A stretch of 64,000 nucleotides of DNA from Pseudomonas triclosanedens (GCF_026686735.1 NZ_CP113432.1:4949001-5013000); one strand, 5' to 3'; positions 25,935-35,244 are shown, numbered from the stretch's first letter. Numbers and translations are program-made. The notes: generated by a model from the sequence alone, not told the origin.

Positions 25935-26079
25935 CCACCCGCCCGGCCGTTCACGGCCGGCCCCTTATCCGGCGTCCGGGTATGGCCTGCCAGCAGCAGC
26001 GGAACACGGCGAAAGCCGCGCAGCCGAAGCGCAGCCGGCCATGCACGCACTCCTACAACAAGAGCGAAGAGGTAGATTC

Positions 26080-27255
26080 ATGTCCGAGATCGTCATCGTC
26101 AGCGGCGCCCGTACTCCGATGGGCGGCTTCCAGGGCAGCCTGGCCGGCGTTTCCGCCGTCGACCTGGGCGCCATCGCCATCCGCGAAGCCATTTCCCGTG
26201 CCGGCATCCAGCCCGAGGACGTGCAGGAAGTGATCATGGGCAACGTCCTGCCCGCCGGCCTGAAACAGGGCCCGGCTCGCCAGGCATCGCTGAACGCCGG
26301 CCTGCCCGCCGCCACCGGTTGCACCACCATCAACAAGCTGTGCGGCTCCGGCATGAAGGCCGTGATGCTGGCCCATGACCTGCTCAAGGCCGGTACCAAC
26401 AACGTGATGGTCGCCGGCGGCATGGAGAGCATGTCCAACGCTCCCTACGTGCTGGAAAAAGCCCGTACCGGCCTGCGCATGGGCCACGGCGAGATCAAGG
26501 ACCACATGTTCCTCGACGGGCTGGAAGATGCGCGTACCGGCCGCCTGATGGGCTCCTTCGCCCAGGAAACGGCTGACAAGTACGGCGTGACCCGCGAGGA
26601 AATGGACGCCTACGCCATCGAGTCGCTCAAGCGTGCCCAGGCCGCCATCGCTGACGGCTCGCTGGCCTCGGAAATCGTCCCGGTCACCGTAACCACCCGC
26701 AAGGGCGAGACCGTGGTAAAGGACGACGAGCAGCCGCTGACCGCTAACCTGGAAAAGATACCCGGTCTGCGCCCGGCCTTCCGCAAGGACGGCACCATCA
26801 CCGCCGCCAACGCCAGCTCCATTTCCGACGGCGCTTCCGCGCTGGTCCTGATGACCGCTGAAGAAGCTGCGCGCCGCGGTCTCAAGCCGCTGGCGAAGAT
26901 CGTCGCACACGCCACCCAGAGCCAGGATCCGGCAGAGTTCACCCTCGCCCCGATCGGCGCCATGACCAACCTGTTCAAGAAGGCCGGCTGGACCAAGGAC
27001 GACGTGGATCTCTTCGAAATCAACGAGGCCTTCGCGATGGTCACCATGCTCGCCATGCGCGAGCACGGCCTGGACCATGCCAAGGTCAACGTCTACGGCG
27101 GCGCCTGCGCCCAGGGCCACCCGGTCGGCTCCACCGGCTCGCGGATCATCGTCACCCTGATCAACGCCCTGCAGAAGAAGGGCGGCAAGCGTGGCGTCGC
27201 CTCGCTGTGCATCGGCGGCGGCGAAGCCACTGCGGTAGCGATCGAACTGGTCTGA
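26080..27255 (+). CDS. Acetyl-CoA C-acyltransferase (thiolase)
   Basis: A 391-residue type II thiolase that cleaves or condenses 3-ketoacyl-CoA. The nucleophile is Cys88 in NKLCGSGMK and GGMESMSNAPY follows. The C-terminal His is in GGACAQGHPVGSTGSR and the acid-base Cys in ASLCIGGGEATA. The usual Leu before the catalytic GHP is Gln here, a common variant. AGAGGT lies about 7 nt before the ATG. Paired divergently with an acyl-CoA ligase, it most likely completes beta-oxidation of the acid activated by that enzyme. AACAAGAG just upstream of the Shine-Dalgarno is a near match to a Crc/Hfq site. Confidence 0.94.
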   Translation: MSEIVIVSGARTPMGGFQGSLAGVSAVDLGAIAIREAISRAGIQPEDVQEVIMGNVLPAGLKQGPARQASLNAGLPAATGCTTINKLCGSGMKAVMLAHDLLKAGTNNVMVAGGMESMSNAPYVLEKARTGLRMGHGEIKDHMFLDGLEDARTGRLMGSFAQETADKYGVTREEMDAYAIESLKRAQAAIADGSLASEIVPVTVTTRKGETVVKDDEQPLTANLEKIPGLRPAFRKDGTITAANASSISDGASALVLMTAEEAARRGLKPLAKIVAHATQSQDPAEFTLAPIGAMTNLFKKAGWTKDDVDLFEINEAFAMVTMLAMREHGLDHAKVNVYGGACAQGHPVGSTGSRIIVTLINALQKKGGKRGVASLCIGGGEATAVAIELV

Positions 27256-27272
27256 TCTTTCAGCCCGGTATG

Positions 27273-27301
27273 AAAAAGGGGCGCATCGAGCGCCCCTTTT
27301 T
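27273..27301. terminator. Bidirectional terminator
   Basis: AAAAAGGGGCGC, loop ATCGA, GCGCCCCTTTTT, between the convergent thiolase and MFS genes. Confidence 0.92.
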
Positions 27302-27320
27302 CATTGGCTTGGCGAACACA

Positions 27321-28505
27321 TCAGGCCGCCGCCGGCCTGGGCGCGTGAGGTGCCGTGCGTGGGAAGACCACAGCCGCGAGGAAGGTGATAGCGCCCAGCG
27401 CTGCGAGGATCAGGTACAAACCGGCCAGCCCCTGGCGCGGCTCGATGTAGCTGATCAGCGGAATCGCCGCGGCGCTCGCGCCGAACGACACGAAGTAGCG
27501 CAAGGCGAATACCCGCGCCTGCCATTGCGGGGCGACGAAGTTGGCGACCATCGCATCGTTCACCGTCACCTGGCCGAACACCGCGAACATGAACAACGCG
27601 CCGACCACCGCTACCGGCCAGCCTTGCGCATAGGCCAGCGCTACCAGCAGCGGCCCCTGGCAGAAGGTCATGAGCAGGAACGGGCCTTTGAGACTGAAGC
27701 GGTCCAGCAGGCGCCCCATGATCAACTGTGCCACCGCGCCGAAGGCATACGCCAGGCTGACCACCACACCGAGGCTCTCCGGCGAGGCCAGCAGATCTTC
27801 CAGACGTACCTGGAACAGCCGCGGGTAGGTCACCGTACTGGCGTTGAACACTACCCCGCCGGTCGCCGTCACCAGCGCCAGCACGCCGAACACCCGTGGC
27901 ATCGACAGTTTCTGCCCCCCCACGCCACGGGGCACTGGGTGCTTCACCGCAACCGGCGCCTCGGCACGTACCTGCCAGGTGAAGCCAAGACCGAACAGCA
28001 GCGCTGCCGCTCCCGGCAGGATGAACGCCGCGCGCCAGCCGAACTTCGCCGTCAGGAAACCGGTGAGCAAGGCGGCGAAAGCAACGCCGAGGTTGCCCCA
28101 CATGCCGTTGATACCGATCTCGTGACCGCGGTTTTCCGCGTGCGCCACCAGCATCGCCGTACCCACCGGGTGGTAGATGGCGGCGAACACGCCGATCAGC
28201 GTCAGGCCGGTCACCAGCATCGGCACGGAGCTGGCCAGCCCGGTGAGGATCGAGGCCGCGCCGATACCGAAGAAGAACAGTTGCATCATGTGCCGGCGAT
28301 CCCACTTGTCGCCCAGCCAACCGGCCGGAATCGAGCAGGCGCCAAAGGCGATGAAGCCCCCTAGCGACAGGCCGATCATCTGTGCATAGGTCAGGCCGAA
28401 ACTCTGCGTCATGCCCAGCACGGCGGCAGGGAAAATCAGCATGAACATATGATCGATGATGTGGGCGATGTTGATGTAGCGAATGATCGTTCGAGGTCGG
28501 GACAT
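27321..28505 (-). CDS. MFS transporter
   Basis: A 394-residue inner-membrane carrier with about 12 predicted helices. The MFS loop 2-3 signature appears as GWLGDKWDRRHMM (G-x-x-x-D-R/K-x-G-R/K-like). ALLFGLGFTW and VVFNASTVTYPRLFQVRLED mark the two halves. It most resembles fosmidomycin-resistance-type or dicarboxylate/aromatic MFS proteins, but the cargo cannot be assigned. It is convergent with the thiolase and divergent from an AraC regulator 88 bp away, and so probably belongs to the same catabolic cluster. Confidence 0.88.
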   Translation of the reverse strand: MSRPRTIIRYINIAHIIDHMFMLIFPAAVLGMTQSFGLTYAQMIGLSLGGFIAFGACSIPAGWLGDKWDRRHMMQLFFFGIGAASILTGLASSVPMLVTGLTLIGVFAAIYHPVGTAMLVAHAENRGHEIGINGMWGNLGVAFAALLTGFLTAKFGWRAAFILPGAAALLFGLGFTWQVRAEAPVAVKHPVPRGVGGQKLSMPRVFGVLALVTATGGVVFNASTVTYPRLFQVRLEDLLASPESLGVVVSLAYAFGAVAQLIMGRLLDRFSLKGPFLLMTFCQGPLLVALAYAQGWPVAVVGALFMFAVFGQVTVNDAMVANFVAPQWQARVFALRYFVSFGASAAAIPLISYIEPRQGLAGLYLILAALGAITFLAAVVFPRTAPHAPRPAAA

Positions 28506-28593
28506 GGCGTCGGCTCTCGGCTTGGTGGGAAGTGAGCGTCATGCTAGGTTGTCCGCATAACGCAGACCTGACAGAAAAGTCATCGAACCCGAC

Positions 28594-29370
28594 ATGCACT
28601 TGGATATTCCCCATGACTCACGCCTCGCCGCCGTGGGCTTCGACTACCTCGATGGGCATCACGTGCAGCCTCACGATCACCCGCAGGCGCAATTGCTCTA
28701 CGCCGCCAGCGGCCTGATGCGGCTGGTCACCCAAAAGGGGGCCTGGGTCATTCCACCAACCCGCGCCGTGTGGATTCCGCCGGGCACCCGGCATGAAATC
28801 CATATGACCGGCGAAGTGCATATGCGCACCCTGTTCATCCGCGTCGAAGCCTGCCCGGCAAACCTGCAGGACTGCTGCGTGCTGGCGGTGACGCCGCTGC
28901 TGCGGGAAATGATCCTGCGCTGCATTCGCTGGCAGGCACAGCCAGGCGAAGCCGCGCTGCCACTGCTGGAGCAACTGATCCTGCTGGAAATCGCCACCCT
29001 CGAACGGCTGCCCCTGGCGCTCCCGCTGCCGATCGACCGGCGCCTGAAGTCGATCTGCAAGGCGCTGCTCAAGCACCCGGAGCATCCCTACACACTGGAA
29101 GACTGGGGCCAGCAGGTTGGCGCCAGCTCGCGCACTCTGGCCCGGCTGTTCCGCCAGGAGTTGGGCATGAGTTTCCAGGAGTGGCGCCAGCAACTGCGCC
29201 TGACCGAAGCCCTGCCGCGCCTGCTGGCAGGCGAGAGCGTGCAGAGCGTCGCCGCCGCGCTGGGCTACACCAGCGGGCGGGCGTTCAGTGCGATGTTCAG
29301 AAGATTACTGGGGGAAAACCCCCGAGAGTACTTGCAGGCGCTGGCGCAGTTGGCGGAGATCAAGGTCTGA
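28594..29370 (+). CDS. AraC family regulator with N-terminal cupin
   Basis: A 258-residue regulator. The cupin-like sensor (residues 15-85) shows HHVQPHDHPQAQLLYAASG and WIPPGTRHEIHM. The AraC double HTH follows from about 155, with LEDWGQQVGASSRTLARLF and AAALGYTSGRAFSAMFRRLL. It is divergent from the MFS transporter gene, its most likely target. The arrangement equals the PA3926/PA3927 pair of P. aeruginosa (from memory). It stops 20 bp before the convergent LysE gene without a clear terminator. Confidence 0.9.
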   Translation: MHLDIPHDSRLAAVGFDYLDGHHVQPHDHPQAQLLYAASGLMRLVTQKGAWVIPPTRAVWIPPGTRHEIHMTGEVHMRTLFIRVEACPANLQDCCVLAVTPLLREMILRCIRWQAQPGEAALPLLEQLILLEIATLERLPLALPLPIDRRLKSICKALLKHPEHPYTLEDWGQQVGASSRTLARLFRQELGMSFQEWRQQLRLTEALPRLLAGESVQSVAAALGYTSGRAFSAMFRRLLGENPREYLQALAQLAEIKV

Positions 29371-29389
29371 AAGCCCGCCTCGCCGGACT

Positions 29390-30019
29390 TCAACGCAGCT
29401 CGGTGAATGCCAGCTTGATACCCAGTCCAACCAGCACCACCCCCATCATCCGGTCGAACCAGTGCCCCATGCGGGCAAAGCCTGCGCGCACGCGTTGCTG
29501 GCTGAACAACAGTGCCACCAGGCAGAACCAGATGGCCGTGGCACAAGCCAGGTAGACACCGTAGCCCGCCTGTACCGTCAGCGGTGTATGCGGATTGATC
29601 ACCACGGTAAACAGTGAGAGGAAGAACAGGGTCGCCTTCGGATTCAGGCCATTGGTGACGAAGCCGGCGACATAAGCCCCGCGTGCCGTACGCGCCACCG
29701 GCGCTGCGCCCCCCTCGGCGGCGGCCGGGTCGGCCGGACGCGCACGCAGCGCCTTGATGCCGATGTACAGCAAGTACGCGGCGGCCAGCCATTTCAGCGC
29801 ATTGAACAGTACGATGGACTGCGAAACGATCAGGCCGATGCCCAGCAGCGAATAGGTCACGTGCAGAAAGATCGCACTGCCTACACCCAGCGCCGTCCAG
29901 GTGCCGGCACGCCGACCGTGGGTCACGCTTTCGCGCACCACCACGGCGAAATCCGGGCCGGGGCTGGCGACCGCCAGCAGGTGAATGAACGCCACCGTGA
30001 GAAATTCCGTCCAGTACAT
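29390..30019 (-). CDS. LysE/RhtB family amino-acid exporter
   Basis: A 209-residue inner-membrane protein with six predicted helices. The family motif AVASPGPDFAVVVRESVTHG (residues 16-35) opens the protein and GFVTNGLNPKATLFFLSLF marks the middle. RhtB/LysE proteins export amino acids or homoserine lactones; the cargo is unknown here. GGAGG lies 4 nt before this ATG, so the longer in-frame extension is rejected. Confidence 0.9.
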   Translation of the reverse strand: MYWTEFLTVAFIHLLAVASPGPDFAVVVRESVTHGRRAGTWTALGVGSAIFLHVTYSLLGIGLIVSQSIVLFNALKWLAAAYLLYIGIKALRARPADPAAAEGGAAPVARTARGAYVAGFVTNGLNPKATLFFLSLFTVVINPHTPLTVQAGYGVYLACATAIWFCLVALLFSQQRVRAGFARMGHWFDRMMGVVLVGLGIKLAFTELR

Positions 30020-30631
30020 CGCGCCTCCGCTGTTTCGAACCGGCAAACCACGATACGCCATGCCTCGATCCGAGGAAACGGCCAGCGCCATCCGCTCATT
30101 CAGCATGCGGGCTGGCTGGGCAGCGTTGATGCCACATGGCTCGACGAGTCCGGCACGCATCCCGTCCGGCGAACATTTGCCCGGTGTCTCGCAGCGCCCC
30201 CTGCAACAGAATACGAGGCACCTTTTCATCACGGCACGACATCAGCGCCCCAGAGCAGAACAACTGCTCGCGCTCCGTGGGCAATCCCGCGGCTGCCTGC
30301 CTCCTCCTTGCGTTGAATGGGTTCCTTGAGCAGCATTGAAAGAGCCGCACCACCGCCAACAACGATAGGCGCCCCGATAATTGCCGGGACCGTCCACCCG
30401 GACATGATCGCTCTCCTCACAGTTGAGGAAACGAAATCCAAGAGCACCATCGATATTTCCGACATATCGCTATCTGCTCGACCTCTGACGAAAATGCGCT
30501 GGCCACGTCGTCATGCTGCTACCAGAATCCAGTTCCACGACACTACCGCCATGCCGCTATCGGAAACTGAGCCGTCGCCACGGTGACCGGTCGCATTCCA
30601 GGGCGGACACATGACCAAAGGTACCCACTCC
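30020..30631. other. 612-bp gene-poor stretch at a likely synteny junction
   Basis: No recognised gene. It holds one short candidate frame (30229-30405, minus) with a good ribosome site and no repeats or tRNA that I can see. It separates a PA392x-like block from a PA462x-like block. Confidence 0.5.
30229..30405 (-). CDS. Possible 58-aa small membrane protein
   Basis: I do not recognise it. The frame MSGWTVPAIIGAPIVVGGGA begins with a Gly/Ile-rich hydrophobic segment long enough for one membrane helix. A charged KEPIQRKEEAGSR stretch and a second hydrophobic patch follow. GGAG lies 8-9 nt before the ATG, the main reason to list it. It could be a chance frame in a non-coding gap. Confidence 0.3.
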   Translation of the reverse strand: MSGWTVPAIIGAPIVVGGGAALSMLLKEPIQRKEEAGSRGIAHGARAVVLLWGADVVP

Positions 30632-31597
30632 ATGAGCACCTCTCGCGCCGTCTTCCTCGATCACGCTTCCCTCGACCTCGGCGACCTCGATCTCGCCCCG
30701 CTGCACGCACAGTTCGGCGAACTGGTCCTGCACGGGCGCAGCGATGCGGAACAAGTGGCCGGACGTCTCGCGGGCGCGAAGGTGGCGATCAGCAACAAGG
30801 TGCGGATCGACGCCGGAGTGCTCGCCCGCTGCCCGGATTTGAAGCTGATCCTGGTCGCCGCCACCGGCACCAATAACATCGACCTCGCCGCCGCCCGCGC
30901 ACACGGTGTAGTGGTGAGCAACTGCCAGGGCTACGGCACGCCGTCGGTGGCCCAGCACACCCTGATGCTGCTGCTCGCCCTCGCTACGCGCCTGCCCGAC
31001 TACCAAGCGGCGGTCCGCGCCGGACGCTGGCAGCAGGCAACGCAGTTCTGCCTGCTGGACTTCCCTATCGTTGAGCTGGAGGGCAAGACCCTCGGCCTGC
31101 TCGGCCACGGCGAGCTGGGTAGCGCGGTGGCTCGTCTGGCTGAGGCGTTCGGCATGCGCGTGCTGCTCGGCGCGCTGCCGGGCCGCCCGCCGCGCGCCGA
31201 CCGTCTGGCACTTGACGAGCTGCTGCCGCAGGTGGATGCGCTCACCTTGCACTGCCCGCTGACCGATGCCACGCGCAACCTGATCGGCCAGCGCGAACTG
31301 GACCTGATGAAGCCCCAGGCCCTCCTCATCAACACCGCCCGCGGCGGCCTGGTCGACGAGCAGGCGCTGGCCGACACCTTGCGCCGCGGCCATCTTGGCG
31401 GCGCGGCTTTCGACGTGCTCAGCGTCGAACCGCCCAAAGACGGCAATCCACTGCTGGCCGACGACCTTCCGCGCTTCATCCTCACCCCGCACAGCGCGTG
31501 GGGCAGCCGCGAGGCACGGCAACGCATCGTCGGCCAGTTGAGCGAGAACGCCGCCGCGTTCTTCGCCGGCACGCCACGTCGGGAGGTAAAGGCATGA
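30632..31597 (+). CDS. hprA: Glycerate dehydrogenase / D-2-hydroxyacid dehydrogenase
   Basis: A 321-residue NAD(P)-dependent D-2-hydroxyacid dehydrogenase, reducing hydroxypyruvate to D-glycerate. The Rossmann motif is LGLLGHGELGSAVARLAEAFG (about residue 147 on). The catalytic Arg lies in INTARGGLVDE, Glu in SVEPPKDG and His in LTPHSAWGS, so the trio is complete. An upstream ATG at 30611 is possible; I prefer 30632 because AAAGG lies 10 nt upstream and the sequence then begins in family register. It is cotranscribed with the DUF1835 gene by a 4-bp overlap. The hprA-rsmC-lysP order matches PA4626-PA4628 (recalled). Confidence 0.88.
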   Translation: MSTSRAVFLDHASLDLGDLDLAPLHAQFGELVLHGRSDAEQVAGRLAGAKVAISNKVRIDAGVLARCPDLKLILVAATGTNNIDLAAARAHGVVVSNCQGYGTPSVAQHTLMLLLALATRLPDYQAAVRAGRWQQATQFCLLDFPIVELEGKTLGLLGHGELGSAVARLAEAFGMRVLLGALPGRPPRADRLALDELLPQVDALTLHCPLTDATRNLIGQRELDLMKPQALLINTARGGLVDEQALADTLRRGHLGGAAFDVLSVEPPKDGNPLLADDLPRFILTPHSAWGSREARQRIVGQLSENAAAFFAGTPRREVKA

Positions 31598-32358
31598 CTC
31601 TGCACATGGTCTGCGGCGACGGTGCCGCCGAAGCCCTGAAACGGGCGATGGATGCGGGTGTACTGGCGGAAGACGAGGTGCTGGCGATGCCGGACGATCT
31701 CGCAGTCGGCCCGCTGAGCGATGTCGACAGCCCGCCCTGCGCGCAGCGTGCCGCGTTCTGGCACACACTGGGTGGCGAAGCGTTGCGCTACCGGGAAATT
31801 GCCATCGAGCTGGCTACCGGAGTGGAATGGCTGCGCAACCCGAGCGTCGCCGAGGTCACCCTCTGGCATGGCGACAGCGCCAGCGAGCAACTGCTGCTGC
31901 GCCGCGTCTGTGCGCTGCTGCCTGAGCCTGTCCGGTTGCGCAGCGCCGCCGCCGGCAGCGGCGAGTGCCGCAGCGAGGACCGCCATGCCATCGCCATGCT
32001 CAAGCCGGAGGAAGTGGCACGTTCACTGGCCGCCAGCCGTGAACTGGACACCATCGCGCGTCAGCGCTTGGGCGCCGACTGGCTCAGCGCACTGAGCGCC
32101 AACGATGAACTGCGACTGTGGCTCGGCGGCCAGTTGCCGGGCGCCGGTTACGAACATATCGACCAGGTTCTGCTGGAAAGCGCCAACGATCACTGGCGCC
32201 CCGTGCAGTCGGTCATCGGGCCGACGATGGCCTATGTCGACGGTTTGTTCGTCAGCGACCTGCTGGCCGCCTGGCGCCTGCGCGAACAAGTCGCGGCCGG
32301 GCGCCTGGAACTGCGTGGCGAGGACTTCTGGAAAAACGGCGAGGTGCGGCTCGCCTAG
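31594..32358 (+). CDS. DUF1835 domain protein
   Basis: A 254-residue protein of unknown function. Residues 1-125 form the DUF1835 domain ([19 protein letters not shown], then [18 protein letters not shown]), which looks Rossmann-like. A C-terminal DUF3658-like helical part ([20 protein letters not shown], ending EVRLA) follows. The start codon overlaps the hprA stop (ATGA), with GGGAGG 8 nt upstream, so it is translationally coupled to hprA. A role in the same pathway is only guessed from this coupling. Confidence 0.85.
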   Translation: MTLHMVCGDGAAEALKRAMDAGVLAEDEVLAMPDDLAVGPLSDVDSPPCAQRAAFWHTLGGEALRYREIAIELATGVEWLRNPSVAEVTLWHGDSASEQLLLRRVCALLPEPVRLRSAAAGSGECRSEDRHAIAMLKPEEVARSLAASRELDTIARQRLGADWLSALSANDELRLWLGGQLPGAGYEHIDQVLLESANDHWRPVQSVIGPTMAYVDGLFVSDLLAAWRLREQVAAGRLELRGEDFWKNGEVRLA

Positions 32359-32410
32359 GCTCGGCCGACGCAGCCCTGCTAAACTCGCGCCCTTTTTTCG
32401 AGGAGGCCGC

Positions 32411-33415
32411 ATGTCCAACGCCCCTACCAGCGAAGTGCTGCTGCGCCAGATCGAGCGCTTCCAGGGCCGCGTGCTGCTGGCCGGCCTGCCCGCCGACGCA
32501 CTGCTCGGCGCGCTGCCACAGGCGCAAGGCTGGAGCTGGCACGCAGGCGAAGCACGCCAACTGGAAGCCCGCTACCCGCAACGCTGCCACTTCGGCGCAA
32601 CACCGCCAGCCGGCGACTTCGACGCCGCCGTGCTGTTCCTGCCCAAATCCCGCGAGCTTACCGACTACCTGTTCGACGCCCTGGCCAGCCGCGTGCCGGC
32701 GGGCGAGCTTTACCTGGTTGGAGAAAAGCGCGCCGGCGTCGAGCGTGCCAGCAAGCAGCTCGCAACGTTCGGCCGCGCCAGCAAGCTCGACAGTGCCCGC
32801 CATTGCCAGCTCTGGCATACGCACATCGACGAGGCGCCTGCCGCGCCGGACCTGGACGCCCTGGCGCAACGCTATGAACTGCCATTGGCCGACGGGCCGC
32901 TGCAGGTCATCACGCTGCCCGGCGTATTCAGTCACGGCCGCCTGGATCGCGGCAGTGCTCTGCTTCTGGAGCATCTCGACGGCCTGGCCGACGGCCACCT
33001 GCTGGATTTTGGCTGTGGCGCCGGGGTACTCGGCGCGACGCTCAAGCGACGCTATCCCGCAAGCCGGCTCACCCTGCTGGACGTAGACGCCTTCGCTATC
33101 GAAAGCAGCCGCCTGACCCTGGCCGCCAACGGCCTGGACGCCGAGGTGATCGCCGGCGACGGCATCGACGCAGCGCCGGGCGAGCTGGCCGCCATCGTCA
33201 GCAATCCGCCCTTCCACCAGGGCGTGCATACCAGCTACGCCGCCACCGAACATCTGCTCCGCCAGGCTGCGCGCCACTTGCGCGGCAACGGCGAGCTGCG
33301 CCTGGTGGCCAACAGTTTCCTGAAGTATCCGCCGCTGATCGAACAGCACCTCGGCCCGTGCCAGACCCTGGCCGAAGCTGACGGCTTCCGTATTTACAGC
33401 GCCCGGCGGCGCTGA
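32411..33415 (+). CDS. rsmC: 16S rRNA (guanine-N2)-methyltransferase RsmC
   Basis: A 334-residue SAM-dependent methyltransferase that modifies G1207 of 16S rRNA. The N-terminal non-catalytic MTase-like domain (to about 150) includes [18 protein letters not shown]. The C-terminal catalytic domain has [15 protein letters not shown] (motif I), the catalytic SNPPFHQG (motif IV) and [13 protein letters not shown]. This two-domain layout is specific for RsmC. GGAGG lies 4 nt before the ATG. It follows DUF1835 by 52 bp and may have its own promoter (TAAACT at 32379-32384). Confidence 0.93.
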   Translation: MSNAPTSEVLLRQIERFQGRVLLAGLPADALLGALPQAQGWSWHAGEARQLEARYPQRCHFGATPPAGDFDAAVLFLPKSRELTDYLFDALASRVPAGELYLVGEKRAGVERASKQLATFGRASKLDSARHCQLWHTHIDEAPAAPDLDALAQRYELPLADGPLQVITLPGVFSHGRLDRGSALLLEHLDGLADGHLLDFGCGAGVLGATLKRRYPASRLTLLDVDAFAIESSRLTLAANGLDAEVIAGDGIDAAPGELAAIVSNPPFHQGVHTSYAATEHLLRQAARHLRGNGELRLVANSFLKYPPLIEQHLGPCQTLAEADGFRIYSARRR

Positions 33416-33490
33416 CCGCAGGCTCGCACTACACTCCACCGAGCCAATGGATCGGCACGCCCCCGCTCGCCCTGACAATCGAGGACACCC

Positions 33491-34990
33491 GTGAATCGAA
33501 GAATCAAAGATGACGTCGAACTGACATTCGCCATGGGGCCGAAGGAAAAGCCGCATCATCTCAAGCGCTCCCTGAAGCCACGCCACCTGAACATGATCGC
33601 CATCGGTGGCTCCATCGGCACTGGCCTGTTCGTCGCCTCCGGCAGCACCATCGCTACCGCCGGCCCCGGCGGCGCATTGATGGCCTATGCGCTGATCGGC
33701 CTGATGGTCTTCTTCCTGATGACCAGCCTCGGCGAACTGGCAGCGTACATCCCAGATTCGGGCTCGTTCTGCACCTACGGCAGCCGTTTCATCGACGACG
33801 GATTCGGCTTCGCGATGGGCTGGAACTACTGGTACAACTGGGCGGTGACCATCGCCGCCGAACTGGTAGCGGCGCAACTGGTGATGAAATTCTGGTTCCC
33901 CGAGGTGGAAGGCATCTACTGGAGCGCCGGCTTCCTGGCCATCATGTTCATGCTCAACTTCTTCTCGGTGAAAGGCTTCGGCGAGAGCGAGTTCTGGTTC
34001 GCGCTGATCAAGGTAGTGGCCGTTGTGATATTCATCGGCATCGGCCTGGCCAGCATCATCGGCATCATGCACGGCATCGACAGCCCCGGCTTCAGCAACT
34101 TCACCACTGGCGACGCGCCTTTCGTCGGTGGCCTGCAAGCGATGATCGGGGTAGCGATGATCGCCGGGTTCTCGTTCCAGGGTACCGAGCTGATCGGCGT
34201 CGCCGCCGGCGAGTCGGAAAACCCGCGCAAATCGATCCCCGTTGCGATCCGCCAGGTCTTCTGGCGGATCCTGATGTTCTACATCCTGTCGATCTTCGTG
34301 ATCGGCATGCTGATCCCCTACACCGACCCGAACCTCCTCAAGACCGACAGCAGCGACATCAGCACTTCGCCGTTCACCCTGCTGTTCGAGCGCGCGGGCC
34401 TGGCCGCGGCGGCTGGTGTGATGAACGCGGTGATCCTCTCGGCGATCCTCTCCGCCGGCAACTCCGGCATGTACGCATCTACCCGGATGCTCTACACGAT
34501 GGCTACCCAGGGCAAGGCTCCGCGACTGTTCACCCAGGTCTCGGAAAGCGGCGTGCCGCGCTATGCCCTTTACGCCACCACGCTGATCGGCGCGCTGTGC
34601 TTCCTTACCAGCTTCGTCGGCGACAAGACCGTATACACCTGGCTGCTCAACGCCTCGGGAATGTGTGGCTTCATCGTCTGGCTGGGCATCGCCATTTCGC
34701 ACTACCGCTTCCGCAAGGGCTTCGTGCTGCAGGGCGGCGACCTCAACAGCCTTCCCTATCGCGCCAAATGGTTCCCGTTCGGCCCGCTGTTCGCCTTCAC
34801 CCTCTGCCTGATCATCACCCTGGGACAGAACTACCGCGCCTTCGTCGGCGAGCACGTGGACTGGGCCGGGCTGATTGCCACCTACATCACCATTCCGCTG
34901 TTCCTGGCCGTCTGGCTGGGCTATCGCCTGAAGAACGGCACCCGGTTCATTCGCTACGACGAAATGGATATCCGTCCCAAGCACGATTGA
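33491..34990 (+). CDS. lysP: Lysine-type amino-acid permease
   Basis: A 499-residue APC-superfamily amino-acid transporter with 12 predicted helices. The AAT signature region spans LKPRHLNMIAIGGSIGTGLF and GPGGALMAYALIG to TSLGELAAYIPDSGSFCTYG. SFQGTELIGVAAGESENPRK is the family's fifth-helix block. The similarity and locus order point to LysP (proton-coupled lysine uptake). It starts with GTG, with GAGGA 5 nt upstream; the ATG at 33533 would cut the N-terminal tail. A hairpin follows the stop. Confidence 0.9.
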   Translation: MNRRIKDDVELTFAMGPKEKPHHLKRSLKPRHLNMIAIGGSIGTGLFVASGSTIATAGPGGALMAYALIGLMVFFLMTSLGELAAYIPDSGSFCTYGSRFIDDGFGFAMGWNYWYNWAVTIAAELVAAQLVMKFWFPEVEGIYWSAGFLAIMFMLNFFSVKGFGESEFWFALIKVVAVVIFIGIGLASIIGIMHGIDSPGFSNFTTGDAPFVGGLQAMIGVAMIAGFSFQGTELIGVAAGESENPRKSIPVAIRQVFWRILMFYILSIFVIGMLIPYTDPNLLKTDSSDISTSPFTLLFERAGLAAAAGVMNAVILSAILSAGNSGMYASTRMLYTMATQGKAPRLFTQVSESGVPRYALYATTLIGALCFLTSFVGDKTVYTWLLNASGMCGFIVWLGIAISHYRFRKGFVLQGGDLNSLPYRAKWFPFGPLFAFTLCLIITLGQNYRAFVGEHVDWAGLIATYITIPLFLAVWLGYRLKNGTRFIRYDEMDIRPKHD

Positions 34991-35006
34991 TCCGACACGC
35001 AGGCTT

Positions 35007-35028
35007 GCCCAAGTCCTACGACTTGGGC
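35007..35028 (+). terminator. Hairpin after lysP
   Basis: GCCCAAGTC, loop CTAC, GACTTGGGC: a perfect 9-bp stem 17 nt past the lysP stop. No T run follows, so termination is uncertain. It separates lysP from the riboswitch leader. Confidence 0.5.
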
Positions 35029-35039
35029 AGAATGCGCCC

Positions 35040-35232
35040 CGTCCTAGGGGAGTAGTCTCCCGCGAGTTCCCAACTCGCCCGGTACGCGTCAACACACTTG
35101 ATCCGCAGATCATGGCGCGTGCGACCCCAGCCTGCATCGCTCAGGCTCCGGGTTTGACAAGACCTATGACACGAGCAACCTGACCCGGGGCGGGCAGGTG
35201 GCACGTGTCATGGTGATTAGTCGACCCGCCCC
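35040..35232 (+). ncRNA. yybP-ykoY manganese riboswitch
   Basis: The leader contains the conserved GGGGAGUAG box (35047-35055), GUCAACACACUUG (35088-35100) and UUUGACAAGACC (35153-35164), and sits directly before a UPF0016 manganese-exporter gene. These are hallmarks of yybP-ykoY RNAs, which bind Mn2+ and switch on exporters. Downstream, AUGACACG (35166-35173) pairs with CGUGUCAU (35204-35211). GGGGCGGG in its loop (35187-35194) can pair with CCCGCCCC (35225-35232), which ends 2 nt before the Shine-Dalgarno. This suggests control of translation start. Exact ends are approximate. Confidence 0.85.
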
Positions 35233-35244
35233 TTAGGAAGCCTG

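Noticed and set aside
32252..35137. 961-codon minus-strand frame opposite rsmC and lysP
   Set aside because: Antisense to two clear genes; low-complexity composition without any domain.
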